Shown piece after piece: positions 43,174-52,826 of a stretch of DNA of 64,000 bases. Location of the stretch: assembly GCF_900109145.1 (NCBI RefSeq), contig NZ_FNYY01000003.1:124001-188000 (forward strand), in the 5' to 3' direction. This stretch comes from Marinovum algicola. Its GTDB lineage: Bacteria > Pseudomonadota > Alphaproteobacteria > Rhodobacterales > Rhodobacteraceae. Numbering within the stretch: the first letter of the stretch is position 1; each line of letters begins with the position of its first letter. Below the pieces are notes generated by a model, which was not told the DNA's origin, ran no database searches, and worked only from the letters and a program-made list of their open reading frames with translations. The position numbers and the translations under genes are program-made.

Positions 43174-44715
43174 ATGACAGAGATTTTCATCGGCGGCGGC
43201 GGGCCGGAGTATGGCGCGCGTCAGGGCCTCAGGCTGGGCTATGCCAACCGCCATGGTCTGATTGCCGGCGCCACCGGAACCGGCAAGACGGTGACGCTGC
43301 AAATCCTCGCCGAAGGGTTTGCGAAGGCCGGGGTTCCGGTGTTCCTGTCGGACGTCAAGGGCGACCTGTCCGGGCTGGCCGCCGCCGGGCGCGCGGATTT
43401 CAAGCTGCACGCGGCGTTCATGGAGCGCGCCGCCCGGATCGGCCTTGACGACTACACCTATGAGAGTTTCCCGGTCACCTTCTGGGATCTGTTCGGCGAT
43501 CAGGGCCATCCGGTGCGCACCACGGTCTCCGAGATGGGGCCGCTGCTGCTGGCCCGGCTGCTCGAGCTGACCGAGGCGCAGGAGGGCGTACTCAACATCG
43601 CCTTCCGACTGGCCGATGAAGAGGGGCTGCCGCTGCTCGACCTCAAGGACCTGCAAGCGTTGCTGGTCTGGGTCGGTGAGAGCCGCAGGGATCTGTCGCT
43701 GCGGTACGGCAATATCTCCACCGCCTCGATCGGTGCGATCCAGCGCCGCCTGCTGGTGCTCGAAAACCAGGGCGGCGCGCGGCTCTTTGGCGAACCGGCG
43801 CTCGATCTCGGCGATCTGATGACCCGGGATGCCGAAGGCCGGGGGCGGATCAACATTCTCGCCGCCGACCGGCTGATGGGGGCGCCGCGGCTCTATGCCA
43901 CCTTCCTGCTCTGGTTGCTGTCGGAGCTCTTCGAAGAGCTGCCCGAGGTCGGCGACCCCGACAAGCCGAAACTGGTGTTCTTCTTCGACGAGGCCCATCT
44001 CCTGTTCGACGGCGCACCGCCGGCGCTGGTCGACAAGGTCGAACAGGTCGCCCGGCTGATCCGCTCCAAGGGGGTCGGCGTGTACTTCATCACCCAGAAC
44101 CCCGATGACGTGCCCGAGGATATCCTCGGCCAGCTCGGCAACCGCATCCAGCACGCGCTGCGCGCCTTTACCGCCCGCGATCGCAAGGCGCTGCGGATGG
44201 CGGCCGAAACCTACCGCGACAACCCCCGCTTCGACATCGAAGCGGCGATCCGCGAGGTCGGCGTCGGCGAGGCGGTGACCTCCCTGCTGGAGAACAAGGG
44301 CGTGCCGAGCATGGCGGAACGCACGCTGATCCGCCCGCCTTCTTCCCGGCTCGGGCCGATCGACGCCGCGACCCGGGCGCAGGTGATGGCCGCCTCGCCG
44401 GTGGCCGGCAAATACGAACATGCGCAGGACCGCCAGTCGGCTTATGAAATCCTCGCCCAACGCGCCGAAGAGGCGGCAACCGCCGCCGAAGCGGCCGAGC
44501 GCCGGGAGGAAGAGGCCGAGGTGGCAGAGCGGGAATACCGGGCGGGCCGGCGCTATTCCGGCACCCGGGTGCCCCGCTCGACCGCGCGCCGGCAATATTC
44601 ACCGGGCGCGCGCATCGGCGAGGCGATGACCCAGGCCGTGATCAAGGAGCTCAAGGGCACCACCGGCCGCCGCATCGTCCGTGGCATCCTCGGCGGGCTG
44701 TTCAAGGGGCGTTAG
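43174..44715 (+). CDS. HerA-like (DUF853) P-loop ATPase
   Basis: 513 residues of the helicase HerA-like / YjgR family. Walker A is GATGTGKT (32-39), Walker [13 protein letters not shown] (about 266-277), and a RecA-type sensor region [18 protein letters not shown] follows. A C-terminal helical Ala/Glu/Arg-rich stretch (about 420-465) is likely a coiled coil. The family forms hexameric ATPase rings; the molecular role of DUF853 proteins remains unsettled. It stands alone, with a perfect hairpin in its leader and the converging liv operon 38 bases beyond its stop. Confidence 0.9.
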   Translation: MTEIFIGGGGPEYGARQGLRLGYANRHGLIAGATGTGKTVTLQILAEGFAKAGVPVFLSDVKGDLSGLAAAGRADFKLHAAFMERAARIGLDDYTYESFPVTFWDLFGDQGHPVRTTVSEMGPLLLARLLELTEAQEGVLNIAFRLADEEGLPLLDLKDLQALLVWVGESRRDLSLRYGNISTASIGAIQRRLLVLENQGGARLFGEPALDLGDLMTRDAEGRGRINILAADRLMGAPRLYATFLLWLLSELFEELPEVGDPDKPKLVFFFDEAHLLFDGAPPALVDKVEQVARLIRSKGVGVYFITQNPDDVPEDILGQLGNRIQHALRAFTARDRKALRMAAETYRDNPRFDIEAAIREVGVGEAVTSLLENKGVPSMAERTLIRPPSSRLGPIDAATRAQVMAASPVAGKYEHAQDRQSAYEILAQRAEEAATAAEAAERREEEAEVAEREYRAGRRYSGTRVPRSTARRQYSPGARIGEAMTQAVIKELKGTTGRRIVRGILGGLFKGR

Positions 44716-44753
44716 GCAGGCGCCCCGGACAGCAGGCCCGAAGCCCGTCTGGC

Positions 44754-46058
44754 CTACCGTTCCGGCAGCAAGCCCCGCGGCGCAAACCGCAGCACCAAGA
44801 GCAGGATCACCCCCATGGTCAACAGCCGCATGTGCTGGACCGAGCCTTGCAGATGCGCCTTGAGCCAGGACCCGTCGGCCATCCCGGAGGTCACCAGATC
44901 GATCACCGCCGCGCCGATCGGCTCGACCTGCACCCAGAGGAACCAGATCAGGAAGCCGCCCAGCACCGCACCGAAATTATTGCCCGATCCGCCGACGATC
45001 ACCATCACCCAGATCAGAAAGGTATAGCGCAGCGGCTGGTAGGAGGCCGGCGTCAGCTGGCCGTCCAGCGTCGTCATCATCGCCCCCGCGACGCCGCAGA
45101 TAGCCGATCCCAGGACAAAGACCTGCAAGTGCCGCGCGGTCACATCCTTGCCCATGGCCCGCGCCGCCACCTCGTTGTCGCGGATGGCGCGCATCATCCG
45201 TCCCCAGGGCGAGCTCAGCGCCAGTTGCGCCAGCACCAGCACGCCGATCAGCACCACGGCGAACATCAGCCCGTAGCCCAGCTTGACATAAAGCGTCGAG
45301 GCGGTGGTCACGTCGATCCCCAGCCCGGTGGCGCGCTCAACAAAGGCCGGATCGTTTTGCAGATCGATCTCATAAGGCACCGGCCGCGGCAGGCCGATCA
45401 CGTTCTTGACGCCACGCGCCAGCCAATCCTCGTTCTTGAGCACGGCGATGATGATCTCGGCAATGCCCAGCGTCGCAATCGCCAGGTAGTCCGAGCGCAG
45501 CCCCAGCGCGGTCTTGCCGATCACCCAGGCCGCGCCGGCGGCCAGCAGCCCGCCCACCGGCCAGGCCAGCACCACCGGCAGGCCCAGCCCGCCGAGATAG
45601 CCGGTCAGCGCCGGGTCGATCCGCTCGATCTCCGCCACCGCCGGATCAAAGAGCGCCCGGTAGATCACGAAGCCCGCCACCAGCACACTCAGAGACACCA
45701 GGGCGCGCGGCCAGCCTCGGGCCATCCTGCGCGTCACCCAGACCGCGAGCGCCAGCGTCAGAGCGCCCACCGCCAGCGCCGCCAGAACACCGCTGGCGCC
45801 AGCCGCCCAGGCTGCGCGCACCGGCGGCATGGCGATCACCACGGTTGCCAGCCCGCCCAGCGCCACGAAGCCCATAACACCGACGTTGAACAGCCCGGCA
45901 AAGCCCCATTGCAGGTTGACCCCCAGCGCCATCAGCGCCGAAACCAGCCCCATGTTGAGAATGAGCAGCGCCGAATTCCAGCTCTGGACAAAGCCGGTGC
46001 CAAGGATCAGCAAGGCCACAAGGCCGAACAGGCCGAAGGTTTTCACGGATTGGCTCAT
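44754..46058 (-). CDS. livM: branched-chain amino acid ABC transporter permease, LivM type
   Basis: 434-residue membrane permease with about ten spans. MALGVNLQWGFAGLFNVGVM near the N-terminus and ALGLRSDYLAIATLGIAEII, then RDNEVAARAMGKDVTARHLQ (the EAA-like cytoplasmic loop) and VVGGSGNNFGAVLGG, are typical of LivM. Its ATG overlaps the livH stop by four bases. It forms the transmembrane pore with LivH. Confidence 0.93.
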   Translation of the reverse strand: MSQSVKTFGLFGLVALLILGTGFVQSWNSALLILNMGLVSALMALGVNLQWGFAGLFNVGVMGFVALGGLATVVIAMPPVRAAWAAGASGVLAALAVGALTLALAVWVTRRMARGWPRALVSLSVLVAGFVIYRALFDPAVAEIERIDPALTGYLGGLGLPVVLAWPVGGLLAAGAAWVIGKTALGLRSDYLAIATLGIAEIIIAVLKNEDWLARGVKNVIGLPRPVPYEIDLQNDPAFVERATGLGIDVTTASTLYVKLGYGLMFAVVLIGVLVLAQLALSSPWGRMMRAIRDNEVAARAMGKDVTARHLQVFVLGSAICGVAGAMMTTLDGQLTPASYQPLRYTFLIWVMVIVGGSGNNFGAVLGGFLIWFLWVQVEPIGAAVIDLVTSGMADGSWLKAHLQGSVQHMRLLTMGVILLLVLRFAPRGLLPER

Positions 46059-47065
46059 ACCGATTTCCCCTTGAAGAGCCCGGTGGGCCGGATCAGCAGC
46101 ACGATCACCAGAATGACAAAACTCACCGCGAATTTGTAATCCGTGCCCAGAAGTTGCAGCAGGCTGTCAGGCTCCCAGGCCTCGGGCAGCAGGTATTCCG
46201 CCACCTTCTTCCAGGCATAGGTGATGCCGACCTCGGAAAAGGCGATGACAAAGCCACCGGCAATAGCGCCCACCGGGCTGCCCAGACCGCCGACGATGGC
46301 GCTGGCAAAGACCGGCAGCAGCAGCTGGAAATAGGTGAAGGGCTTGAAGGTCTTGTCGAGCCCGTAAAGCGTGCCGGCAATGGTCGCCAGGGTCGCCACC
46401 AGCAGCCAGGTGATCATCACCACACGTTCCGGATTGATGCCCGAGAGCAGGGCGAGATCCTCGTTGTCGGAATAGGCCCGCATCGACTTGCCGGTGCGGG
46501 TGCGGTTGAGGAACCAGAACAGCAGCGCCACGGTGATCACCGCCGTCACCACCGTCAGACCCTGGGTCGTGCGGATCCCCAGGCCTTCCTCCAGCCCGGT
46601 CAGCGCCTTGAAATCCCGGACCGAAATGATGAACCGCTCGCCATCGGCAAAACGCTGGTCGTCGGCGCCGATGACAAAGCGCACCACGCCGTTATAGACG
46701 AACATCACCCCCATCGAGACGATCACCAGGATCACCGGCTTGACGCGCTGCGCCCGGTAGAAGCGATAGACCAGGCGGTCGGTCAGCAGCACCAGCGCCA
46801 TGCAGCCGAGAATGCCGAAGGGCAGGGCGAGCAGCGCGGTGGGTAGCGGCCCGAGGCTCACGCCCCAGCCCTGCAAGGCCCAGGTGACCAGAATGGTGAC
46901 CATGGCGCCAAAGGCCATGGTGTCGCCATGGGCAAAATTGGAAAACCGCAGGATACCATAGATCAGCGTCACCCCCAGCGCGCCCAGCGCCAGCTGCGCG
47001 CCATAGGCGATGGCCGGGATCAGGACAAAATTGGCCAGCACCACCAATGCGTTCAGAATGTCCAT
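46055..47065 (-). CDS. livH: branched-chain amino acid ABC transporter permease, LivH type
   Basis: 336-residue permease with about eight spans. LTLIYGILRFSNFAHG-like text (LGVTLIYGILRFSNFAHGDT) is the LivH signature, and MRAYSDNEDLALLSGINPERV is the cytoplasmic coupling loop. The ATG at 47065 is one base after the livF stop; the longer reading overlaps livF. Order is SBP, livG, livF, livH, livM. Confidence 0.94.
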   Translation of the reverse strand: MDILNALVVLANFVLIPAIAYGAQLALGALGVTLIYGILRFSNFAHGDTMAFGAMVTILVTWALQGWGVSLGPLPTALLALPFGILGCMALVLLTDRLVYRFYRAQRVKPVILVIVSMGVMFVYNGVVRFVIGADDQRFADGERFIISVRDFKALTGLEEGLGIRTTQGLTVVTAVITVALLFWFLNRTRTGKSMRAYSDNEDLALLSGINPERVVMITWLLVATLATIAGTLYGLDKTFKPFTYFQLLLPVFASAIVGGLGSPVGAIAGGFVIAFSEVGITYAWKKVAEYLLPEAWEPDSLLQLLGTDYKFAVSFVILVIVLLIRPTGLFKGKSV

Positions 47066-47066
47066 C

Positions 47067-47780
47067 TCAGCCCCCCAGAAAACTGCGCCGGACCTCGGGG
47101 TCGGCCAGCAGGTCCTTGCCGCTGCCGGTATGGGCATTGCGCCCCTGCACCAGCACATAGCCCTTGTCGGCGATCTCGAGCGCCTGGCGGGCGTTCTGCT
47201 CCACCATCAGGATGGAGATGCCTGTGCGCGCCACCTCGATGATCCGGTCGAACAGCTCGTCCATCACGATCGGGCTCACCCCGGCGGTCGGCTCGTCGAG
47301 CATCAGCACCTGCGGCTGGGTCATCAGCGCCCGGCCCACCGCCACCTGCTGGCGCTGCCCGCCCGACAATTCGCCCGCCGCCTGGTGACGCTTGTCGCGC
47401 AGGATCGGAAACAGGTCATAGACCTGCTCCATGGTGCCGCGGATGTCGTCGCGCCGAATAAAGGCGCCCATCTCGAGGTTTTCCTCGACCGACATCGCGC
47501 CAAAGATATTGCTGGTCTGCGGCACGAAGCCCATGCCGCGGGCCACCCGGTCCTGCGGGCTGAGCGCGGTGATCTCGCGTCCGTCCAGCCGCACCGCGCC
47601 GGAGCGCACATCGAGCATGCCGAAGACCGCCTTCATCGCGGTCGACTTGCCGGCGCCGTTCGGCCCGACGATCACCGCGATCTCGCCCTTGTCGACCGCG
47701 ATGGTGCACTCGTGCAGGATGTCCGGCCCCTTGCCATAGCCGCCGGTCATCGCCTCGCCGATCAGAAAGGGGTCAGCCAT
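47067..47780 (-). CDS. livF: branched-chain amino acid ABC transporter ATP-binding protein, LivF type
   Basis: 237-residue ABC ATPase. Walker A GPNGAGKST, the ABC signature LSGGQRQQVAVGRAL and Walker B VLMLDEPTAGVS are complete, followed by the D-loop and H-loop MVEQNARQALEIADKGYVL, as in LivF. It pairs with LivG as the ATPase dimer. Confidence 0.95.
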   Translation of the reverse strand: MADPFLIGEAMTGGYGKGPDILHECTIAVDKGEIAVIVGPNGAGKSTAMKAVFGMLDVRSGAVRLDGREITALSPQDRVARGMGFVPQTSNIFGAMSVEENLEMGAFIRRDDIRGTMEQVYDLFPILRDKRHQAAGELSGGQRQQVAVGRALMTQPQVLMLDEPTAGVSPIVMDELFDRIIEVARTGISILMVEQNARQALEIADKGYVLVQGRNAHTGSGKDLLADPEVRRSFLGG

Positions 47781-47818
47781 GCGCCGCTCCTTCCTCTTGC
47801 TGGAAATACCGCGGGGGT

Positions 47819-47836
47819 GTGGGGGCTGGCCCCCAC
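47819..47836. repeat. GC-rich palindrome between livG and livF
   Basis: GTGGGGGC and GCCCCCAC form an inverted repeat over a two-base centre, within the 75-base livG-livF spacer. The text GCGGGGGTGTGGGGGC around it resembles short GC palindromes scattered between genes in this bacterial group. Whether it is a repetitive element or a simple RNA hairpin cannot be judged from one window. Confidence 0.35.
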
Positions 47837-47855
47837 CTGCGCAGCGCTGCCGCCA

Positions 47856-48632
47856 TCACACCGTTTCCTTGTTCTTCAGACCGGTGCCGAGATAGGCCTC
47901 GATCACCTGGTCATCGGCCTTGATCTCGTCGATCGTGCCCTGGGCCAGCTTCTTGCCCTCGGCCATGACGATCACCGGATCGCAGAGCCGGGCGATGAAA
48001 TCCATGTCGTGCTCGATCACGCAGAAGGTATAGCCGCGTTCCTTGTTGAGCCGCAGGATCGCGTCGGCAATGGTGTTCAGAAGCGTCCGGTTCACCCCGG
48101 CGCCGACCTCGTCGAGAAAGACGATGCGCGCGTCGACCATCATCGTGCGGCCCAGTTCGAGCAGTTTCTTCTGCCCGCCCGAGATGGCCCCGGCCGGGTG
48201 ATCGGCCAGATGCGAGATGGTCAGGAATTCCAGCACCTGATCGGCCAGGGCGCGCAGGGCGCGTTCCTCCTCGGCAATCCGCCTGCGGCCGAACCAGGTG
48301 TTCCAGAGCGTTTCGCCGGATTGCCCGCCGGGCACCATCATCAGGTTCTCGCGGCAGGTCATCGAGCCGAATTCATGGGCGACCTGAAAGGTCCGCAACA
48401 GACCCTTGGAAAACAGCACATGCGGCGCCAGGCCGGTGATGTCCTCATCCTCCATGAAGACCTTGCCCGAGGTCGGCGGCAGCACGCCGGCGATCACGTT
48501 GAACAGCGTCGTCTTGCCGGCGCCGTTGGGGCCGACCAATGCGGTGACCGAGCCTTTCTCGATCTCCAGCGTCGCGCCGTCCACGGCGTGAAATCCGCCG
48601 AAATGTCTGTGCAGGTTCTCAACCCGGATCAC
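47856..48632 (-). CDS. livG: branched-chain amino acid ABC transporter ATP-binding protein, LivG type
   Basis: 258-residue ABC ATPase. Walker A GPNGAGKTTLFNVIAG, signature ISGGQKKLLELGRTMM and Walker B IVFLDEVGAGVN are visible. A GTG start at 48632 is used, behind GGGGGG; the nearest ATG is out of frame. It is separated from the binding-protein gene by a terminator-like hairpin. Confidence 0.94.
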   Translation of the reverse strand: MIRVENLHRHFGGFHAVDGATLEIEKGSVTALVGPNGAGKTTLFNVIAGVLPPTSGKVFMEDEDITGLAPHVLFSKGLLRTFQVAHEFGSMTCRENLMMVPGGQSGETLWNTWFGRRRIAEEERALRALADQVLEFLTISHLADHPAGAISGGQKKLLELGRTMMVDARIVFLDEVGAGVNRTLLNTIADAILRLNKERGYTFCVIEHDMDFIARLCDPVIVMAEGKKLAQGTIDEIKADDQVIEAYLGTGLKNKETV

Positions 48633-48655
48633 GCCATCTGCCCCCCTTTTGGCAA

Positions 48656-48680
48656 AACAGCCCGGGACCGCCGGGCTGTT
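48656..48680 (-). terminator. attenuator-like hairpin between the binding protein and livG
   Basis: AACAGCCCGG and CCGGGCTGTT form a 10-bp stem with a five-base loop, followed in the minus-strand RNA by TTTTGCC. It lies 27 bases past the binding-protein stop and 24 bases before livG, so partial termination here would give more binding protein than transporter. Confidence 0.65.
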
Positions 48681-48706
48681 TCCATCTCATGACTGCAAAG
48701 CTCTTA

Positions 48707-49903
48707 TCAGCGGTAACCGATCGCTTCCAGCTTGCCGTTCTTCATTTCCATCTCGGCATAGCCGCCCGAGGCTTCGCCCGGCTCGATCAACTCTACCGAA
48801 GAGGCGCCGACATAATCGATGTCGGTGCCGGCCGCGATCAGTTCGATCGCCTTGGCCAGTTCGCCGGCATAGATCTTCTCGCCCGGGGCATTGGCCAGCT
48901 CCATCACCTTGGCCGCCGCATCGGCGCCATTGGTCGACCCCGCCGCCGCCATCGACAGCAGGATCAGCGCCATCGAATCATAGGCTTCCTTGGCATAGAC
49001 CGATGTGCCGTCGAAACCGGCCGCTTCGGCCATGGCCAGGAACTCGTCGCCGCGTTCATTCTCGACGCTGGGGTTCTGCCCAAAGCTGCCGTCGATGTCG
49101 CTGCCGAAGTTGTTTTCAAGCGCGGTGCCGATCATGCCGTCGGGCAGCACGAAGGTCTCGAACGCCCCGGTGTCGAGCGCCGCCTGGATCACGCCGGAGC
49201 CGCCCTGGTCGACATAGCCGATCACCACCAGCGCATCGCCGCCGGCCGAGGCCAGCGAGCCGACTTCGGCCGAGTAATCCGCCTTGCCGTCCTCATGGCT
49301 GGCCGAAAGGGTGACGCTGCCGCCGGCCGCCTCGAAGGCCTGCTGGAACGACGAGGCGAGGCCCGAGCCGTAATCGTTGTTGGTATAGGTCACGGCGACC
49401 TCGTCGATGCCGCGTTCCATGATGATCTCGGCCATCACCTCGCCTTGACGCGCGTCGGAGGGCGCCATGCGGAAGAACAGCCCGTTGTCCTCGATCGACG
49501 ACAGGCCCGGCGAGGTCGCCGACGGCGAGATTTGCAGGATGCCATTGGGCAGCGACACATTGGTCAGCACCGCGCCGGTCGCGCCCGAGCACATCGCGCC
49601 CAGGATGGCCGAGACGCCGTCCGAGGTGACCAGACGTTCGGCCGCAGCGGTAGCTGCTGCCGCATCGGCACAGGTGCCGTCGCCGCGCACCGCTTCGGCC
49701 ATCATGCCGTCGAGAATGCCGCCGGCCTCGTTGACCTCGGCCAGCGCCATTTCGCCACTGTCCGCCATCGCCGGAGCAAGGGTTTCGAGCGGGCCGGTAA
49801 AGCCCAGGATGATTCCCACCTTGACCATCTCGGAGTGGCTCGCCGCTTGAGCGGTCATTGCCCCCAGGCCGGTCAGCGCTGTTGCCAGCAAAAACTTTTT
49901 CAT
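48707..49903 (-). CDS. ABC transporter substrate-binding protein, branched-chain amino acid type
   Basis: 398-residue periplasmic binding protein of the LivJ/LivK family. The signal peptide MKKFLLATALTGLGAMTAQA cleaves before ASHSE; then VKVGIILGFTGPLETLAPAM and ISPSATSPGLSSIEDNGLFF are typical of the leucine-binding fold. It heads the livGFHM operon. Specificity may be an amino acid, amide or other small acid; not decidable here. The ATG at 49903 is preferred to an extra nine codons. Confidence 0.9.
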   Translation of the reverse strand: MKKFLLATALTGLGAMTAQAASHSEMVKVGIILGFTGPLETLAPAMADSGEMALAEVNEAGGILDGMMAEAVRGDGTCADAAAATAAAERLVTSDGVSAILGAMCSGATGAVLTNVSLPNGILQISPSATSPGLSSIEDNGLFFRMAPSDARQGEVMAEIIMERGIDEVAVTYTNNDYGSGLASSFQQAFEAAGGSVTLSASHEDGKADYSAEVGSLASAGGDALVVIGYVDQGGSGVIQAALDTGAFETFVLPDGMIGTALENNFGSDIDGSFGQNPSVENERGDEFLAMAEAAGFDGTSVYAKEAYDSMALILLSMAAAGSTNGADAAAKVMELANAPGEKIYAGELAKAIELIAAGTDIDYVGASSVELIEPGEASGGYAEMEMKNGKLEAIGYR

Positions 49904-50074
49904 CGTGATGTCTCCCTGATTGGATAACACTATCCGGCGGCCAGCCTATGCGCGGTTTCTGGCAAAGAAAAGACCGATTGCCGCCGGGTCAGGGGTGGTT
50001 GATCACGAAAACATCAGGCGGATGGCCGGCCGGTCCTGGTGCACTATCGTATTGACGGCAAACAGGAGGATCCC

Positions 50075-51166
50075 ATGCTGCGTCTCGTTCTGACATTCCT
50101 GCTGGCCGCGAGCGGGCTGGCGGCCGCGCCGCTCGACACATCCGTTGGCCGGGTCGAGGTGGCCCCGGTAGTGCGCGGTCTCGACGAGCCCTGGTCGGTG
50201 GGCTTCCTGCCCGGTGGCGGGCTGCTGATCACCGAGCGCGACGGCAGGCTGCTGCATGTGGGCCGGGGCGGCAAGCATTCCGAAGTCGCCGGGCTGCCGC
50301 CGATCGCGGCGGTGGGCCAGGGCGGGCTGCTCGACGTGCTGGTGCCGCGCGATTTCCGCCAGAGACGCGAAATCTTCCTCTCTTACGCCAGGCCCGAGGG
50401 CCGCAGCGCCGGCACTGCGGTAATGCGCGGCCGGCTGAGCGAGGACGGCGGGCAGCTTACCCAGGTCAAGACGATCTTTTCGATGACCGCGCCCAGCCGC
50501 AAAGGCCAGCATTTCGGCTCGCGGCTGGTCGAGGCCCGCGACGGCACGCTGTTTCTGACCATCGGCGACCGGGGCGACCGGCCGTCGGCGCAGGATGTGA
50601 CACGCCACAACGGATCTGTCCTGCATCTCACCCGCGACGGCGCCCCGGCGCCGGGCAACCCCGATCTCGGCCCCGATGCGCAGCCCGAGATCTGGTCTTA
50701 TGGCCACCGCAACCCGCAGGGCGCGGCGCTCGATCTGCAAGGCGACCTCTGGGTCAACGAACATGGCGCGCGCGGCGGAGATGAGGTCAACCGGATCCGG
50801 CGCGGCGCCAATTACGGCTGGCCGGTCATCGCCTATGGCCGGCATTATTCCGGAGCCAAGATCGGCGAAGGCACCGCCAAGTCCGGCATGGAACAGCCCG
50901 AGCATTACTGGGATCCCTCGATCGCCCCCTCGGGCATGATGTTCTATTCCGGCAAGCTCTGGCCCGCATGGCGCGGCGATCTCTTTGTCGGCTCGCTGAA
51001 GTTCGATTACATCTCGCGGCTCGACGGCGAGCCGTTGCGCGAGCGCGAGCAGATCAAATCCGCCGCCACCGAACGGGTACGTGACATCCGCGAAGCGCCG
51101 GACGGCTCGATCTGGTTTCTCAGCGTCGGGCAGGGGACGCTCTATCGCATGACGCCGGCCAACTGA
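50075..51166 (+). CDS. PQQ-dependent sugar dehydrogenase (Asd/YliI-like)
   Basis: 363-residue soluble quinoprotein of the glucose/sorbosone dehydrogenase family. A signal peptide (MLRLVLTFLLAASGLAAA) puts it in the periplasm. Segments LDEPWSVGFLPGGGLLITER, PSRKGQHFGSRLVEARDGTL, SYGHRNPQGAALD, HGARGGDEVN and ANYGWPVIAYG are the six-blade propeller hallmarks, with a catalytic His expected in the GQGGLLDV region or nearby. The ATG at 50075 follows AGGAGG. It oxidises aldoses with PQQ; no pqq genes are in view. Terminator directly downstream. Confidence 0.93.
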   Translation: MLRLVLTFLLAASGLAAAPLDTSVGRVEVAPVVRGLDEPWSVGFLPGGGLLITERDGRLLHVGRGGKHSEVAGLPPIAAVGQGGLLDVLVPRDFRQRREIFLSYARPEGRSAGTAVMRGRLSEDGGQLTQVKTIFSMTAPSRKGQHFGSRLVEARDGTLFLTIGDRGDRPSAQDVTRHNGSVLHLTRDGAPAPGNPDLGPDAQPEIWSYGHRNPQGAALDLQGDLWVNEHGARGGDEVNRIRRGANYGWPVIAYGRHYSGAKIGEGTAKSGMEQPEHYWDPSIAPSGMMFYSGKLWPAWRGDLFVGSLKFDYISRLDGEPLREREQIKSAATERVRDIREAPDGSIWFLSVGQGTLYRMTPAN

Positions 51167-51196
51167 GGCCTCTGGACGCAACGCCCGCAAGCCGCC

Positions 51197-51226
51197 AAAC
51201 TCCCGGTATCACCCGGGAGTTTTTCC
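51197..51226 (+). terminator. terminator of the sugar dehydrogenase gene whose 3' arm carries the next gene's ribosome site
   Basis: AAACTCCCGG (51197-51206) and CCGGGAGTTT (51213-51222) form a 10-bp stem with a six-base loop, then TTCC and the ATG of the next gene at 51227. The GGGAG in the 3' arm (51215-51219) is the only Shine-Dalgarno candidate for that gene, seven bases before its ATG. In a read-through transcript the site would be locked in the stem. Confidence 0.8.
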
Positions 51227-51643
51227 ATGACCCTCTTGCCCCGCCTTGCCCTCTGCCTCGCGCTGCTGCTGCCGATCGCGGCGCCGGCCCAGAACGCGCA
51301 GGCCTTTTTTGACAATTACCTCGCGATGCGCGCCCGTCTCGACACGCTGGTCAAGAACCGCGATTTCGCTGAGGTCATGCCGGTTTTTGGGGATCAGACC
51401 GATCCGGCCGAGCTGGAGGCGCTGGAACGGCGCGTGCGTGAGATCTATCCGCGCGATTTCGAAAATGTCGCCTTGATCCGTCGGCAGGACATGGATCACG
51501 GCTTCCGGCAAGAGCTCATCGCCTATTGGGAAGGCACGCAATACATCTACATCTATATCGTGCTGCATGACCGCGACGACGGCATCGTCGCGCTGGTATT
51601 CAACTTCAACAGCGAATTCGACGAGCTGAACGCCAAGTTCTAG
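51227..51643 (+). CDS. small exported protein of unknown function
   Basis: 138 residues with a signal peptide (MTLLPRLALCLALLLPIAAPA, cleavage near AQ). The mature part is mixed alpha/beta, with an acidic helix (PAELEALERRVREIYPRDFE) and strands YWEGTQYIYIYIVLHDRDDG and IVALVFNFNSEFD. No family recognised. Its ribosome site lies in the 3' arm of the preceding terminator. The stop overlaps the convergent GlxA-type regulator by four bases. Confidence 0.78.
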   Translation: MTLLPRLALCLALLLPIAAPAQNAQAFFDNYLAMRARLDTLVKNRDFAEVMPVFGDQTDPAELEALERRVREIYPRDFENVALIRRQDMDHGFRQELIAYWEGTQYIYIYIVLHDRDDGIVALVFNFNSEFDELNAKF

Positions 51644-52641
51644 GATCCCTGGCGCGAGCCATGGGTGCCGCGCTCGCGATAAGGCGTGGTGTCGTAATGC
51701 GCGCGGTAGCATTTCGAGAAATGCGACGGCGAGGCAAATCCGCAGGCCAGCGCCACGTTGATCACGCTCATGTCGGTCTGCATCAGCAGGTTGCGCGCCT
51801 TTTCCAGCCGCAGCTCCATGTAATAGCGCTTGGGGCTCCGGTTGAGATAGCGCCGGAACAGCCGCTCGAGCTGACGGGTCGACATGCCCACATCCTTGGC
51901 CAGGATCGACGGGCTGATCGGCTCTTCGATATTGGCCTCCATCTTCTGGATCACCATGCTCAGCTTGGGATGGCGCACGCCGATGCGGGTGGGCACCGAA
52001 AGCCGCTGGCTGTCCTGATCGGTGCGGATCGAGGAATAGATCATCTGGTCCGCCACCGCATTCGCCAGCTCGGGCCCGTGATCGTCGGCCAGCACCTTGA
52101 GCATCATGTCGAGCGACGAGGTGCCGCCGGCGGTGGTGATGCGCGGGCCGTCGATGGCAAAGATCATCTTCGACAGGCCGACATCCTCGAATTCCTCGGA
52201 GAAGCTGTCGTAGTTTTCCCAGTGGATCGTCGCGCGCCGCCCGTCCAGAAGCCCGGCGCGCGCCAGAACATAGCTGCCGGTGCAGAGCCCGCCGATCACC
52301 GGCCCCTTGCGCGCCTCGCGGCGCAGCCAGTTGAGCAAGCGCTTGGTAGTGGCATGCTGGATCTCGATGCCGCCGCAGACCAGGATTACGTCGTCGCGCT
52401 GCATATCCTCGAGATCGCCCTGAAGCTGGAAAGAAGTGCCGGCCGAGCAGGTCTGGCTTTCGCCGCCTTCGCCGAGAATGCGCCACGAATACAGCGCCTT
52501 GCCCGACATGCGGTTGGCCAGCCGCAGGCATTCGAGGGCCGCCGAGAAAGGCAGCAGCGAGAAGTTCTCGAGCAGGACAAAGACAAACCGGCGCGGTTTG
52601 GCCGGTGCGGTCACCTGAACGTCTTCGGTCTTGGAATTCAT
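51640..52641 (-). CDS. GlxA-family AraC-type transcriptional regulator
   Basis: 333 residues: an N-terminal DJ-1/PfpI-like domain (RFVFVLLENFSLLPFSAALE, DVILVCGGIEIQ, IGGLCTGSYVLARAG with the Cys nucleophile-elbow position) and a C-terminal AraC HTH pair (ILAKDVGMSTRQLERLFRRY, NVALACGFASPSHFSKCYRA). The arrangement is that of GbdR and CdhR, regulators of glycine betaine, carnitine and arginine use, so a betaine- or amine-responsive role is possible; no such genes are adjacent. The longer in-frame reading to 52758 is not supported. It is divergent from the DAHP synthase gene. Confidence 0.9.
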   Translation of the reverse strand: MNSKTEDVQVTAPAKPRRFVFVLLENFSLLPFSAALECLRLANRMSGKALYSWRILGEGGESQTCSAGTSFQLQGDLEDMQRDDVILVCGGIEIQHATTKRLLNWLRREARKGPVIGGLCTGSYVLARAGLLDGRRATIHWENYDSFSEEFEDVGLSKMIFAIDGPRITTAGGTSSLDMMLKVLADDHGPELANAVADQMIYSSIRTDQDSQRLSVPTRIGVRHPKLSMVIQKMEANIEEPISPSILAKDVGMSTRQLERLFRRYLNRSPKRYYMELRLEKARNLLMQTDMSVINVALACGFASPSHFSKCYRAHYDTTPYRERGTHGSRQGS

Positions 52642-52826
52642 AAGCAGCGGACCCTTGAAGTGGAGGTCTCTTTTCGACTTTCCCTGTGTCGCAAAAGGAC
52701 AGATGGCGCCAGTTGGACCCAAGCCCCCGGCAAGGTCAAGCCCCGCCGCAAATCGCATATGGTCACTCTGGGCCCGAGTTTGTATAAGCGGGCCGTTCCG
52801 ATATCGCTAACCACCGGAGATGAGAG

